From Paenibacillus alvei DSM 29 (GTDB lineage Bacteria; Bacillota; Bacilli; Paenibacillales; Paenibacillaceae), in assembly GCF_000293805.1 (NCBI RefSeq), contig NZ_AMBZ01000005.1, positions 310,001-374,000 of the forward strand: a DNA stretch of 64,000 nucleotides, given 5' to 3'. Of this stretch, positions 27,821-36,383 are shown one piece after another (position 1 is the first letter of the stretch; each line of letters opens with the position of its first letter). Under the pieces are notes generated by a model. That model worked only from the letters and a program-made list of their open reading frames with translations, ran no database searches and was not told the DNA's origin. The translations under genes were made by a program, and so were the position numbers.

Positions 27821-28920
27821 GCATAGATCCCTCCGAAATCAGATAGTGAAAGCGCATTGCTTTTTAAATTGTGATGCAACTCATGCAGCAGCTCCCAAGA
27901 GAAACCAGCCTGTGACCAGCGCTCGTAGGATATACCAAATCCGAGCCGTTCCCACAGCTCCGCATTTGCTCGCTCATGCTCGCCAAACGGCTCCAGATAG
28001 ATAAGCGGCGTCGCGGCTGACAAGGAATCAATGAGCGTTCCTCCGCCAGGCTTGCTGACGATAGCCATACTGCTGCGGATGATCGCATAGAGGCGCGGCC
28101 CATTTGCACTCCGTTCGTAGATGAGCGGCTCGTTCCGCTTCCATTCTGCAGTGGGCGGGTAAGGAAACTGTCCGTCCGGCAGCGTCTCATCCAGCCATGG
28201 ATGCCATTCCGGATCGGTCATATATACTCGGTCATTTGGCAATGCCTCCTGTGCTTCTCCCACGTCATACGCAACAAAGGCAAGAGGATAGTGCTGCTGC
28301 AGAGCTGCAATCGTACTTCGATAGGTGCCGATCCCCCAACCTCCGCCGTGAACGACGATCCGTCTCTCGCGCTCTAAATAAGGAATCAAAGCCTCATCCG
28401 ACATGACCAGCCTAGCATGAAGAGTCGTCGCTTCCCCTTCCAATTGAAACAGCCAATGATCCCGAAAACGGTTATCTTGATTGAAATACGGTCGGTAAGA
28501 CGGTGTATCCACCGCATCCAGCCGTAAAAATTCAATGCGTATCGGCTCTGGATGCATCAACAGTTCATATTGCTTCATAATGGGGATCCAGAATCCCGTT
28601 ACGGCGAGAAAGGTCGATCTTCCTTCCGCTTTCCAGCGCTGCAGAAGCTTCCTTACTGCATTATCATCCAGTACCAGCCCAATATCGCGAGCCAGCTTGG
28701 TTCCCATCTTGGCTGCTCCGAAGCTGCTGTGGAACAACTGCTTTGTGCGAATCATGTTGCGGCGAACCTCTTCAGGAAACAGACGCTCCAGCACCTCTGC
28801 CTCCGCCGGAATTCCGCGCTGGCAGAGCTTCTCTACCAGTCGAATGCCAGGTACATAGGCGCCAAGTGAATTTCCCGAGGTCAGAATTGTAATGAAGGAA
28901 GTATGCTGCACCATGAACAC
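27817..28920 (-). CDS. GT-B fold glycosyltransferase (MurG/UGT-like)
   Basis: 367 residues. N-terminal Rossmann start FITILTSGNSLGAYVPGIRL; the C-terminal donor-binding part has SKPGGGTLIDSLSAATPLIY and EPFGEHERANAELWERLGFG, the pattern of MurG/UDP-glycosyltransferases where the donor diphosphate and sugar bind. RRIVVHGGGWGIGTY opens the second Rossmann domain. Acceptor and sugar cannot be read from the sequence. Placed between the ATP-grasp and radical SAM genes, it probably glycosylates an intermediate of the same pathway. Confidence 0.7.
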   Translation of the reverse strand: MFMVQHTSFITILTSGNSLGAYVPGIRLVEKLCQRGIPAEAEVLERLFPEEVRRNMIRTKQLFHSSFGAAKMGTKLARDIGLVLDDNAVRKLLQRWKAEGRSTFLAVTGFWIPIMKQYELLMHPEPIRIEFLRLDAVDTPSYRPYFNQDNRFRDHWLFQLEGEATTLHARLVMSDEALIPYLERERRIVVHGGGWGIGTYRSTIAALQQHYPLAFVAYDVGEAQEALPNDRVYMTDPEWHPWLDETLPDGQFPYPPTAEWKRNEPLIYERSANGPRLYAIIRSSMAIVSKPGGGTLIDSLSAATPLIYLEPFGEHERANAELWERLGFGISYERWSQAGFSWELLHELHHNLKSNALSLSDFGGIYA

Positions 28921-28963
28921 CTACTTTTTATATCAATAGCTCACTGTTCAAGCTTATTTATTA

Positions 28964-30400
28964 TTAATAAATGCGATATCCGAACGCCTGAAGCGCCTGA
29001 AGGAGCTGATTGCGCAACGCAGCGCCAGCATTGCTGCTGTCCGCTGCAAGCGATACATACCAGCGCCCTGAGCGATTATGGGCTGTGGGTGCAAAGAGTG
29101 TGTTCGCAGACAACGGCATCACACCCGTTCGCCGCCCTGGCGTATACAGCAGTTCTGCTTCATCCAGCTGCATCAATAATTGCTCGAATAGAACGTCAGC
29201 CGAGTATGCATCAGATGAAGCACCAATGGCTCCAGCCGCAGATTCAGGCCATATCGTTGCTTGCTGCTCCCGCTCCGGAAGTCCGAGCTGAAGGCACGTC
29301 AAAAAGCTGCGCTGCCCCCAACGTTCCAAATGGACGTCCAAACAATGATTGAGCATTCCCATGGAATGACGGGCGTTAATTTCCACAACCGGATATACTT
29401 CACCGTTGTACAGCAACATAGAGTCAACGCATACAGGGCCGAAGTATCCGTCTTCGTACATACGAACTGCCAATTTCTCCATTTGTTCAAAGTATCCCGC
29501 TTCCGCCAGTCGGTTCAACAGTCGTGCATCCGCCGCATATGAACCGCCATAATTCAGCTGTCTATTTTCCATGCGCTGTACACCAAGAAGCTCAATCTGG
29601 CCATTCGGTGCAATGTACAATTGACAAGAGAAGTCAGCCTGCTTCGTCAGCCATGGCTCAACCAGCAGCTGCACATGTTTGCCTGCTCTCTCCTGTGCAC
29701 GAAAATATTCGCTAAGACGAGTAAGTGATATTGACGAATCGACGACCATATTGCCGCTGCCGGATACCCCGTACGGATCCTTTAGTATTAGCTTGCCATG
29801 TTTGTTCAACAGCTCAGCCCCAAGCCGTTCGGCCGAAGCAGCGTCCTCCACAAGCTGTCCAGAAGGGTTCAAGCCTAATTGCTGCGCGAGACAAAGAGAA
29901 TACACTTTGGAATTCACCTGTATTACGGTTTCTGGCGAAGGAATTGAGCCGTCTAATCTATACTTCTGCACAAGCTCTGCCGCAGATGGAATAACGGCAT
30001 ATGCGGCAAGCGGAAGCTCTCGCATTAATTTCTTCCATCTGGAATCCGAACACAGATCCGACACGAGCTGGAATACATCCGTATTCCCATGCTCGTTCGC
30101 TTGAAGCTTGCCGCATGCCACCGAACGAAAATGAAAGCCCGCATCACGCAAATAGGCGGCTTGCGCCGCATTCCGCTGATGTCGGGTCACCGCAATGCCA
30201 TCTTCCCCGCACAATGGGAACAGCAGCTCGTCCATATAATCAACGGCAGCGTGCCCTTGTGCAGTTCTAAGCGATGGCAGCTTCGCCAGCTCCGAAGGAC
30301 GCCAATAAGCTTCTGCATCGAACATGCCCATGACAAGACGCGGCCCATCATAGAGCGGCAAAGATCTTAGCAGCAGCTCCTCTGGCAGAACACTACGCAT
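28964..30400 (-). CDS. ATP-grasp ligase, BtrJ-like
   Basis: 478 residues; its ATG overlaps the end of the ACP gene by 8 bp. ATP-grasp marks: GKLILKDPYGVSGSGNMVV (about 200-218, lysine and glycine-rich loop), LVEPWL, and the metal-binding end VEINARHSMG (about 340-349). In butirosin synthesis the ATP-grasp enzyme BtrJ loads glutamate onto the carrier protein BtrI. The tight coupling with an ACP here argues for amino-acyl loading of that ACP. The amino acid is not predictable. Confidence 0.75.
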   Translation of the reverse strand: MRSVLPEELLLRSLPLYDGPRLVMGMFDAEAYWRPSELAKLPSLRTAQGHAAVDYMDELLFPLCGEDGIAVTRHQRNAAQAAYLRDAGFHFRSVACGKLQANEHGNTDVFQLVSDLCSDSRWKKLMRELPLAAYAVIPSAAELVQKYRLDGSIPSPETVIQVNSKVYSLCLAQQLGLNPSGQLVEDAASAERLGAELLNKHGKLILKDPYGVSGSGNMVVDSSISLTRLSEYFRAQERAGKHVQLLVEPWLTKQADFSCQLYIAPNGQIELLGVQRMENRQLNYGGSYAADARLLNRLAEAGYFEQMEKLAVRMYEDGYFGPVCVDSMLLYNGEVYPVVEINARHSMGMLNHCLDVHLERWGQRSFLTCLQLGLPEREQQATIWPESAAGAIGASSDAYSADVLFEQLLMQLDEAELLYTPGRRTGVMPLSANTLFAPTAHNRSGRWYVSLAADSSNAGAALRNQLLQALQAFGYRIY

Positions 30401-30656
30401 GCTGCTGAACCTCGGCCCCCAGGGATTCCAAAAATTCCAGAAATGCGCGAGTGGACTGTAAATGCTCGTACTCGAACCGTTCGAAATCCATCTGCACGTT
30501 GAACTGCTCCTCCACCTTCAACATGAGCTGAATCAGCTGAAGCGAATCGAGGCCCACCTCGTCGATCAGATTCGTCTCAGGCGTAAGACGCAGCTCCCAA
30601 GACGGATCTTCCTTCACATCACTTACCATGCGAGCTAACCTATCGATTGCGTGCAC
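30393..30656 (-). CDS. Acyl carrier protein
   Basis: 87 residues from the GTG at 30656, seven bases after AGGAG; the longer frame to 30722 has no ribosome site. The core reads NLIDEVGLDSLQLIQLMLKV, with Ser of DSL as the phosphopantetheine site, and VEEQFNVQMDFERF as helix 3 region. First gene of the leftward operon, so it is the carrier on which the following ligase, radical SAM enzyme and acyltransferase could work. Confidence 0.88.
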   Translation of the reverse strand: MHAIDRLARMVSDVKEDPSWELRLTPETNLIDEVGLDSLQLIQLMLKVEEQFNVQMDFERFEYEHLQSTRAFLEFLESLGAEVQQHA

Positions 30657-30817
30657 ATAACCACTCCTATTCTCTGTACAAAATATAGAACTACCCTTCT
30701 TACAATATGTAAAAGCACACATGAAATATGTCTGTCTATTTTTATGGCACCGCTTTCATTTTATATTTTTACAGACTCCCCCCCTATAACCGCTTGTTCG
30801 ATGATAGACAAAATAAA
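30657..30817 (-). promoter_or_regulatory. Promoter region of the ACP biosynthetic operon
   Basis: AT-rich gap upstream of the ACP gene, bounded by the terminator of the sugar operon. The operon promoter must lie here. A candidate minus-strand -10 (TATAAA-like) is near 30760, but no operator can be named. Confidence 0.3.
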
Positions 30818-30855
30818 AAAGAGATAGAAGCCGCTTTTTTCGACCTCTATCTCTT
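30811..30855 (-). terminator. Terminator of the sugar isomerase operon
   Basis: aagagataga (30819-30828) pairs with tctatctctt (30846-30855). On the minus strand a T-rich run (TTTTTTATTT) follows, 15 bp after the stop of the isomerase gene. Confidence 0.8.
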
Positions 30856-30869
30856 CTTTATCTCATTCA

Positions 30870-31742
30870 TTATCTATAACGCTTAATAAAGTCCACTGCC
30901 TTGCGGATGTCTACTTCAGGTGTTGCGCCTGCTTCACGCTCAATCGTCAAATAGCCTTTGTATCCGATATCAACAAGCGCCTGGAAGTAAGCGTCGAAGT
31001 CAACCTTGCCTTCGCCAAGCGGCAGCTCTTCGAACGGACCGCTAGTCGCCATCTCTGCAATTTTCTCATGCGACATTGGCTCAAAGCCCAGCATGCCGTA
31101 TACGGTGCGCGGATCAACCTCGCGCAATCTCACACCGTCTTTTACATGCGTATGCACGATGTAATCCTTCAGCGTGTGTACGCCTTGTACCGGATCATCC
31201 CCTGTAACCATGACCATATTCGCAGGGTCGAAGTTAACGGCTACCCCTTTGCCAGTCAATGTATCAAGGAAGGACTTCAAATGTGCCGCAGGCTCTGGGC
31301 CCGTTTCAATAGCGAAATGCGCACCAAGGCTGTTCGCGTATTGGCTTAGTTCCTCACAAGATTGCTGCATCGCTTCAAAAATGTAATTTTGCTCATGCGG
31401 CACAATACCGATATGCGTCGTTACCACATTCGTTCCCAGATCAAGAGCCAAGTCCAAAATACGCTTGGATTTCTCAACCTTAACCGGATTTGCTTCTTTG
31501 TCCTGGAAGCCATGTCCGCCCAAGTCACCGCACAGTGCAGATACGTGCAAGCCCAGCGATTCAATATAGCTGCGCAGTTCTTTGCGCGCTTGCGGCGACA
31601 GATTCGCCGGATCCATCTCTCCGCTTACCGCGTAAATCTGAACGCCGTCCGCGCCAACTTCCTTCGCCTTTACCAATGCCTCGCGCACAGGAATGCGGAA
31701 ACTGTCTGTAATGACTCCAATAGGGTTCGCAATCTTCGTCAT
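30870..31742 (-). CDS. Sugar phosphate isomerase/epimerase (xylose-isomerase-like TIM barrel)
   Basis: 290 residues from the ATG at 31742, behind GAAGGAG; upstream codons to 31808 have no site. AP-endonuclease-2/TIM-barrel marks: [30 protein letters not shown] (metal Glu), [10 protein letters not shown] (metal Asp), VHTHVKDG and LTIEREAG. Such proteins isomerise or epimerise sugars and often act with Gfo/Idh dehydrogenases, as here. Third gene of the leftward operon. Substrate unknown; inositol- or keto-sugar-type is possible. Confidence 0.85.
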   Translation of the reverse strand: MTKIANPIGVITDSFRIPVREALVKAKEVGADGVQIYAVSGEMDPANLSPQARKELRSYIESLGLHVSALCGDLGGHGFQDKEANPVKVEKSKRILDLALDLGTNVVTTHIGIVPHEQNYIFEAMQQSCEELSQYANSLGAHFAIETGPEPAAHLKSFLDTLTGKGVAVNFDPANMVMVTGDDPVQGVHTLKDYIVHTHVKDGVRLREVDPRTVYGMLGFEPMSHEKIAEMATSGPFEELPLGEGKVDFDAYFQALVDIGYKGYLTIEREAGATPEVDIRKAVDFIKRYR

Positions 31743-31905
31743 GAATTTCACTCCTTCAATTTTCGTAATACTGCAAACTGCTAATCCGTTCACATTCACA
31801 TTTATCATTCAGGCATGAAACATGCCCTTCCTTACATCGAAAGCCTCAACTGAGGACGTTCACAACCATAACGGCTGCATTTTCATGTATCGCTTTGACT
31901 TTAAG

Positions 31906-32976
31906 TTAGGAGTATACAACTTCTGTTCCTTTGGTACTGGACTCATAAATGCCGCACAAAATCTTCATCATTTCTACGCCATCCTCCGCAGGGCAGATCG
32001 TCTCTGTACGACCTTGCACGCAGTCGATGAAGTGATCGACTTCGCCTTGGAAGCCATTATTGAAGTCAAATGTCAGGTGATCAATTTGCGGCGTCATATT
32101 CAAGATCGTATTATGCTTTTCGCCAATGATCTTCAATTCAGGCTCTACTTCAGCGCCACCCTTGTCGCCGAATAATTTCACATACATATCATCCTTCTGC
32201 ACATGAAGCGAAAAGCTACAATCAACCGCGAGCGATGCGCCGTTCTCGAAACGGATAAGCGCATTCGCCATATCCTCTACCGTGTTCACCCTGCCGCCGT
32301 CATAATCTGCTGCCGTGTAGAAGGTCAAGTTCTCGATGTGGTTGCGGTTGCCAAGCTTATAATACGCATTGCCGCTTACCGATTTCACCTTCGGCTTGCC
32401 CATCAAGTACCAGCACAGGTCGATCACGTGAACGCCGATATCGATCAACGGTCCGCCGCCGGAACGCTCCTTATCGCTGAACCAGCCGCCTGGGTTGCCA
32501 AGACGGCGAATGCAGGACGCCTTCGCATAGTAAATCTCGCCAAGCTCGCCTTCATCGATAAATTTTTTCAATACGCGCGTATTCGTGCCATAACGGCGCA
32601 CATAGCCGATTTGCAGCGTTTTGCCGCTCTTCTTCTGTGCTTCCTGCACCGCGAGTGCTTCCTCTACCGTCATACAAAGCGGCTTCTCTACGAGCACATG
32701 CTTGCCCGCTTCCAGCGCCGCGATCGCGATCGGTGCATGAGAATTGTTCCATGTACAGATGCTAACGGCATCAATATCAGGGTTTTGAAGCAGCTCATGA
32801 TATTCGGTATATACAATTGCGTCTGGAGCTTCGAACTTTGCAGCCTTCTCCTTCGCACGTTCCGCATTCAGATCGCACACGGCGATAATTTCGGCTTCCT
32901 TATTGTTTTTATAGCCGTTAAAATGCATTTCCGAGATCGAACCTGTTCCAATAACCGCAACCTTGATTTTGCTCAT
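31906..32976 (-). CDS. Gfo/Idh/MocA-family oxidoreductase
   Basis: 356 residues, ATG behind AGGAGG. The Rossmann start VAVIGTGSISEMHFNGY binds NAD(P); EKPLCMT (about 97-103) holds the conserved catalytic Lys. GGGPLIDIGVHVIDLCWYL carries the Asp/His proton-relay motif. Oxidises or reduces a sugar or cyclitol hydroxyl. It sits between two TIM-barrel isomerases, forming a typical catabolic trio. Confidence 0.92.
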   Translation of the reverse strand: MSKIKVAVIGTGSISEMHFNGYKNNKEAEIIAVCDLNAERAKEKAAKFEAPDAIVYTEYHELLQNPDIDAVSICTWNNSHAPIAIAALEAGKHVLVEKPLCMTVEEALAVQEAQKKSGKTLQIGYVRRYGTNTRVLKKFIDEGELGEIYYAKASCIRRLGNPGGWFSDKERSGGGPLIDIGVHVIDLCWYLMGKPKVKSVSGNAYYKLGNRNHIENLTFYTAADYDGGRVNTVEDMANALIRFENGASLAVDCSFSLHVQKDDMYVKLFGDKGGAEVEPELKIIGEKHNTILNMTPQIDHLTFDFNNGFQGEVDHFIDCVQGRTETICPAEDGVEMMKILCGIYESSTKGTEVVYS

Positions 32977-33036
32977 CTGTATGTCCTCCTAAATTAAAAA
33001 ATCTATATTCAATCCTCACTGGATGCTCGGCTAAGC

Positions 33037-33900
33037 TTACACTTCATCCCAGATGCGGCGCGCATTATCCAACGCAATCTTCGTACCTCTGAGGCAATCC
33101 TCCATACCTTCGAACTCAATGCTGACATATCCGTCAAAGCCAGATGCCTTAACCGCGCGCACGATATCGTAAATCGGCAAGTCTCCTTGGCCTACGATTG
33201 CTCCGCGCAAGTAGTTGCCGTGCAAAGATCGGAACCAGCCTTCGCCAGGATTGCGATCCGCAGGACGGATATAGAAGTCCTTAAAGTGCACCATGGAAGC
33301 CAGCTCAAGATTGTTCTTCACCGCAACGAGCGGATTCTCATCCACACATACGAAGTTGCCTACATCTATCGTTGTTCTGTAGTTATCACGATCGACAGCA
33401 AGCACAAGACGCTTCACGCGTTCACTAGCCTGCGTATAGTAGCCATGGTTCTCGACGCTTGTCACGATGTCGAATTGAGCCGCATAATCTGCAATTTGCC
33501 GGCATGCTTCTACAAGCTGCGGGAAGTCCTTTTCGAAATAAGCGGCGCCTGTTTCCGCATGTGGACGCGACGCGACATCATGACGCATGAATTTCACACC
33601 AAGGCGATTTGCTACATCAACATGCGACTTTACGCGCTCAATCTCACGCTTCAGCCCTTCTTCGTCATGACCTGCAAAGTTAGCGCCGATGCAGTAATTG
33701 GACAGCTCAAGCCCAATGCGTTCAGCAGTTGTACGAATCTCTTCCACACGTTCCGGATGATTGACCAAATCGAGATCCAAGTCTACGATTTCAGCGTGAT
33801 CGGCACCATTTTCCTTCATCCATTCCAGCGCACCAGATATACTTAGACGTTTGTCCTGCAGCGCAGCATACAAACTATAAATGCTAACTCCTAATTTCAC
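33037..33900 (-). CDS. Sugar phosphate isomerase/epimerase (TIM barrel)
   Basis: 287 residues from the GTG at 33900 (VKLGVSIYSLYAALQ), preceded by GGAGTGG; the ATG at 33915 overlaps that site. Same superfamily as the isomerase at 30870, with SNYCIGANFAG, VTSVENHGYY (metal Glu), TTIDVGNFVC (metal Asp), VHFKDFY and VSIEFEGMED. First gene of the operon. The two isomerases are only distant relatives, so they likely act on different steps or sugars. Confidence 0.85.
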   Translation of the reverse strand: MKLGVSIYSLYAALQDKRLSISGALEWMKENGADHAEIVDLDLDLVNHPERVEEIRTTAERIGLELSNYCIGANFAGHDEEGLKREIERVKSHVDVANRLGVKFMRHDVASRPHAETGAAYFEKDFPQLVEACRQIADYAAQFDIVTSVENHGYYTQASERVKRLVLAVDRDNYRTTIDVGNFVCVDENPLVAVKNNLELASMVHFKDFYIRPADRNPGEGWFRSLHGNYLRGAIVGQGDLPIYDIVRAVKASGFDGYVSIEFEGMEDCLRGTKIALDNARRIWDEV

Positions 33901-34219
33901 AGCAGCCCACTCCATTTCTTCGTTGTGTTCGGACTTATTTCTTATCTACTTACTCGCAAACGGTTACAAGAAGCGCTTACGTTCTCCATTCCATTATAAA
34001 AAAGTTCACTTACTGCACATTGCACTATAGTCCACAAATATTGGACTTTCTTACACAGATGCATTTACAATACTTTCGAGGGGATCTAGCTATAGCTAAG
34101 CAGAACAAGAACAGTCTGCAAAATAAATATGCGAGAACCTTATTCCTAATTCATGTAAGCGCTTTACCAATATCCCGCTTTTATAGTAATCTATGTACAA
34201 ACGAAAGAGGAGGAATGCT
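33901..34219. promoter_or_regulatory. Divergent control region with two GTAAGCGCTT sites
   Basis: 319-bp gap between the sugar operon (minus) and the sigma factor (plus). The 10-mer gtaagcgctt occurs twice in opposite orientation: 33971-33980 (minus) and 34155-34164 (plus). The core AAGCGCTT is the centre of LacI-family and CcpA (cre) operators, so sugar control of the operon is likely. A second start region for the sigma gene with AGAGGAGG is at 34206-34213. Confidence 0.45.
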
Positions 34220-34800
34220 ATGAGTATTGTTCACCAGCAATCCGCTTGCTCGAAAGCCTCTCTCATCAATTTTTCGCAGCTCAGCAATCAGATCCAAGCC
34301 CAAATTTATAACGAGTACTGCCATAACTATTATCATTTCGTTTACTCCATGATCCGCAACCATCATTCTACAGAAGATATTCTTCAAGAAGCCTTTCTCC
34401 GTCTCATTACAAAAAACTCTCCCATGTGAACGACGACAAACTGTATGGATGGATTTTTACGCTTACACGCAACGTAGCAATTAACTACATAAGAAAACAA
34501 AAAAAGCATGGCATTGCTACGAATATGAAGGAGCTGCAAATGGATACCCTGCATCCACAGATGATATCCGAGTGGGATTACCTAAAGAGGTTTGAGGTCA
34601 TGACTGTGCAGCAATATATGAACGACTTAGCTCCGCATCTTCGAACCATTATGTACCTTCGCTTCATGAAGCAGTTGAGCTACAAAGAAATATCCGCAGC
34701 TTTGCATATTACGGAGGGGGCCGTCCGACAAAATTTATATAGAGGGAGGAAAATAATAAAAGAACGCTACCTTCAAGAATTTGAGGAGCATATGTGTTGA
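34220..34800 (+). pseudogene. ECF-type RNA polymerase sigma factor, single-base frameshift
   Basis: Starts MSIVHQQSAC after AGAGGAGG. Region 2 reads YHFVYSMIRNHHSTEDILQE, then the frame fails; adding one A to the A6 run at 34411-34416 gives ITKKLSHVNDDKLYGWIF and joins the rest. Region 4 is LPHLR..LRFMKQLSYKEIS with the helix-turn-helix ITEGAVRQNLYRGRKIIKE. About 193 residues when joined. No anti-sigma gene follows: a terminator comes at once. It resembles stress or SigY-like ECF factors only in a general way. Confidence 0.8.
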
Positions 34801-34816
34801 TTACGCTAACAATGTA

Positions 34817-34847
34817 AGAAACCCCGGACTCAGCGTCTGGGGTTTCT
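34817..34847 (+). terminator. Terminator after the sigma factor gene
   Basis: agaaaccccggac and gtctggggtttct pair over 13 positions (one mismatch) around a short loop, 17 bp after the stop codon. Confidence 0.8.
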
Positions 34848-34921
34848 CTGTCTTGTCTATTTATGCCTCTTAGCCGAATTTTCTGTTTCATAAGTCTCTA
34901 TCATTAGTCTCTATCATTTGC

Positions 34922-36079
34922 TTATGGCGTATAGAAATTCGCCCTAGTTCCTGTATACACAATATTCTTTCTTGTGACAGGATAATTCGAATGCTCCGTA
35001 TATTTCACCGTCGTTCCATCACCGTACGTAACGAGTGCAACATGACTCGTATCTGTTCGGTATAAGATAGAGCCGCTGTATACCTTGCTTATGTTATTTT
35101 GTCTGGAAAAGTACCCTTTGTTCAACATATAAGGCACGACTCCGCCATTATTATAGTAGCCTGTACGCATCCAATTTTCCCCTGCATAATTCCCGCGGCT
35201 GGTACTCGGATACCACTTTCCTGCTCGATTTACCGGAATCCCGCCCGCATTGAGCGCCTTCGACACAAAATTCGCACAATCACTGCCCATTCCATTGGCC
35301 GCCGAAAACTCAGGGACATCAAAAGCATGCGCTAAGGCATAATCTCTTGCTGCGAGCCGATTATAGGATATAGCTAAATGATTCGCAATCCCATTCCGCT
35401 TGGTTACTGCTTCATTGATGGCTTTCTTTCCATAATCCGCAGCCATGGATTCATCTAACCGCTCTGATGTGGCTCGCGTTACAATGGTTTCTTCCGTCGT
35501 AATATCAGCTCGATCAAATAAAGTGAGCTGTATGTCGTAATTCAAGGATTGAATCGATTCAAGCAGATTAGGAGAACTGATCCCGATTTCCATTCGGTAT
35601 AGGAAGGTGGAGGGAGAAGGAGTATTATAATAAGATTCTGTTTCTTGAAGGAAGGCATCTATTTCGTTTTGGCCAATCATTTTTTCATGTTCGTTGCGAA
35701 GCTCCGACACGGCTGTCTGCATCCCTTTTACATAAGGGCTGTCTATGGGATTTCGGATTAGGGTCATGTCGACATTTACATTGACATCAATCGAAAATTT
35801 GTCGGATTCAATCTTTTCATTCCCAAATTCAAACGAAAAATGATCGAACGTATAGAGCCCCGCATATTTGGAAAACAGTTGTTTTTGCACATAATTCGCA
35901 AGTACTGCGGCTTGCTTGTCCGTCAAACTCGTATTGGAAAGTTGAATCTGACTAGCGAATTCAGAGTGAGGTAGAGGTTGAGTCGAGTTGTCCAGCGATT
36001 GATACGCCGACACAGGAAGGATGAATATCATGAACAGCATTGCAGCCAATACAAATGACACAATTCTCTTCTTCATCAT
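34922..36079 (-). CDS. Secreted protein with C-terminal amidase-like (Amidase_6) domain
   Basis: 385 residues from the ATG at 36079 (MKKRIVSFVL, AGGAGG-type site upstream); the longer frame to 36142 has none. Signal peptide 1-25 ending VSAY. The middle is a helical/beta region without known motif. The last about 150 residues match the putative amidase domain PF12671: NRLAARDYALAHAF, then SDCANFVSKAL with the likely catalytic Cys, GGIPVN, and SHVALVTYGDG with the His. Such proteins are secreted and probably cleave cell-wall peptides or amides. Isolated gene. Confidence 0.82.
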   Translation of the reverse strand: MMKKRIVSFVLAAMLFMIFILPVSAYQSLDNSTQPLPHSEFASQIQLSNTSLTDKQAAVLANYVQKQLFSKYAGLYTFDHFSFEFGNEKIESDKFSIDVNVNVDMTLIRNPIDSPYVKGMQTAVSELRNEHEKMIGQNEIDAFLQETESYYNTPSPSTFLYRMEIGISSPNLLESIQSLNYDIQLTLFDRADITTEETIVTRATSERLDESMAADYGKKAINEAVTKRNGIANHLAISYNRLAARDYALAHAFDVPEFSAANGMGSDCANFVSKALNAGGIPVNRAGKWYPSTSRGNYAGENWMRTGYYNNGGVVPYMLNKGYFSRQNNISKVYSGSILYRTDTSHVALVTYGDGTTVKYTEHSNYPVTRKNIVYTGTRANFYTP

Positions 36080-36333
36080 AATGAACCTCCTTATTTGATT
36101 GGGTGATTCATAGAAAAATTCCCGACTCGTGAGGTAACTCACCTTCTAATCCCCCCCTTTTTTCCAGATTACTTAGCATGATTAGTTCTGCTAGGCAGTA
36201 AGAATTGTTCCCCCTTAAAAGCTATCTCTTGGGCGCTGTAATCGTGGGGAAACTTTCTACTTATATAGACACCAAAATTACTGATTTTGTCACATTTTCC
36301 CGAAACTAATTTTTTTGGATAAAATTCGTACCA
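36080..36333. other. Intergenic stretch upstream of the amidase-domain gene
   Basis: AT-rich gap of about 250 bp holding the promoter of the minus-strand amidase-domain gene. The runs ccccccctttttt near 36152-36164 and ttttttt near 36310 are conspicuous, but no conserved site was recognised. Confidence 0.3.
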
Positions 36334-36366
36334 AAGAGACCTTCTGCAAAATGAGAAGGCCTCTTC
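36334..36366 (-). terminator. Terminator of the MutS2-like gene
   Basis: aagagaccttct (36334-36345) pairs with agaaggcctctt (36354-36365) with one mismatch; it lies just beyond the stop of the minus-strand MutS2-like gene. Confidence 0.65.
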
Positions 36367-36383
36367 GAATGTCTCTTACCTAC

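Noticed and set aside
23940-30656. RiPP cluster with a precursor peptide
   Set aside because: Despite the radical SAM/SPASM enzyme, no short precursor-like ORF with ribosome site was found in or beside the operon, and an ACP fits a carrier-bound pathway better.
34220-34800. Programmed frameshifting in the sigma factor
   Set aside because: The same loss of one base in A/T runs occurs in many unrelated genes of the window, so an error is simpler than a regulated slip.
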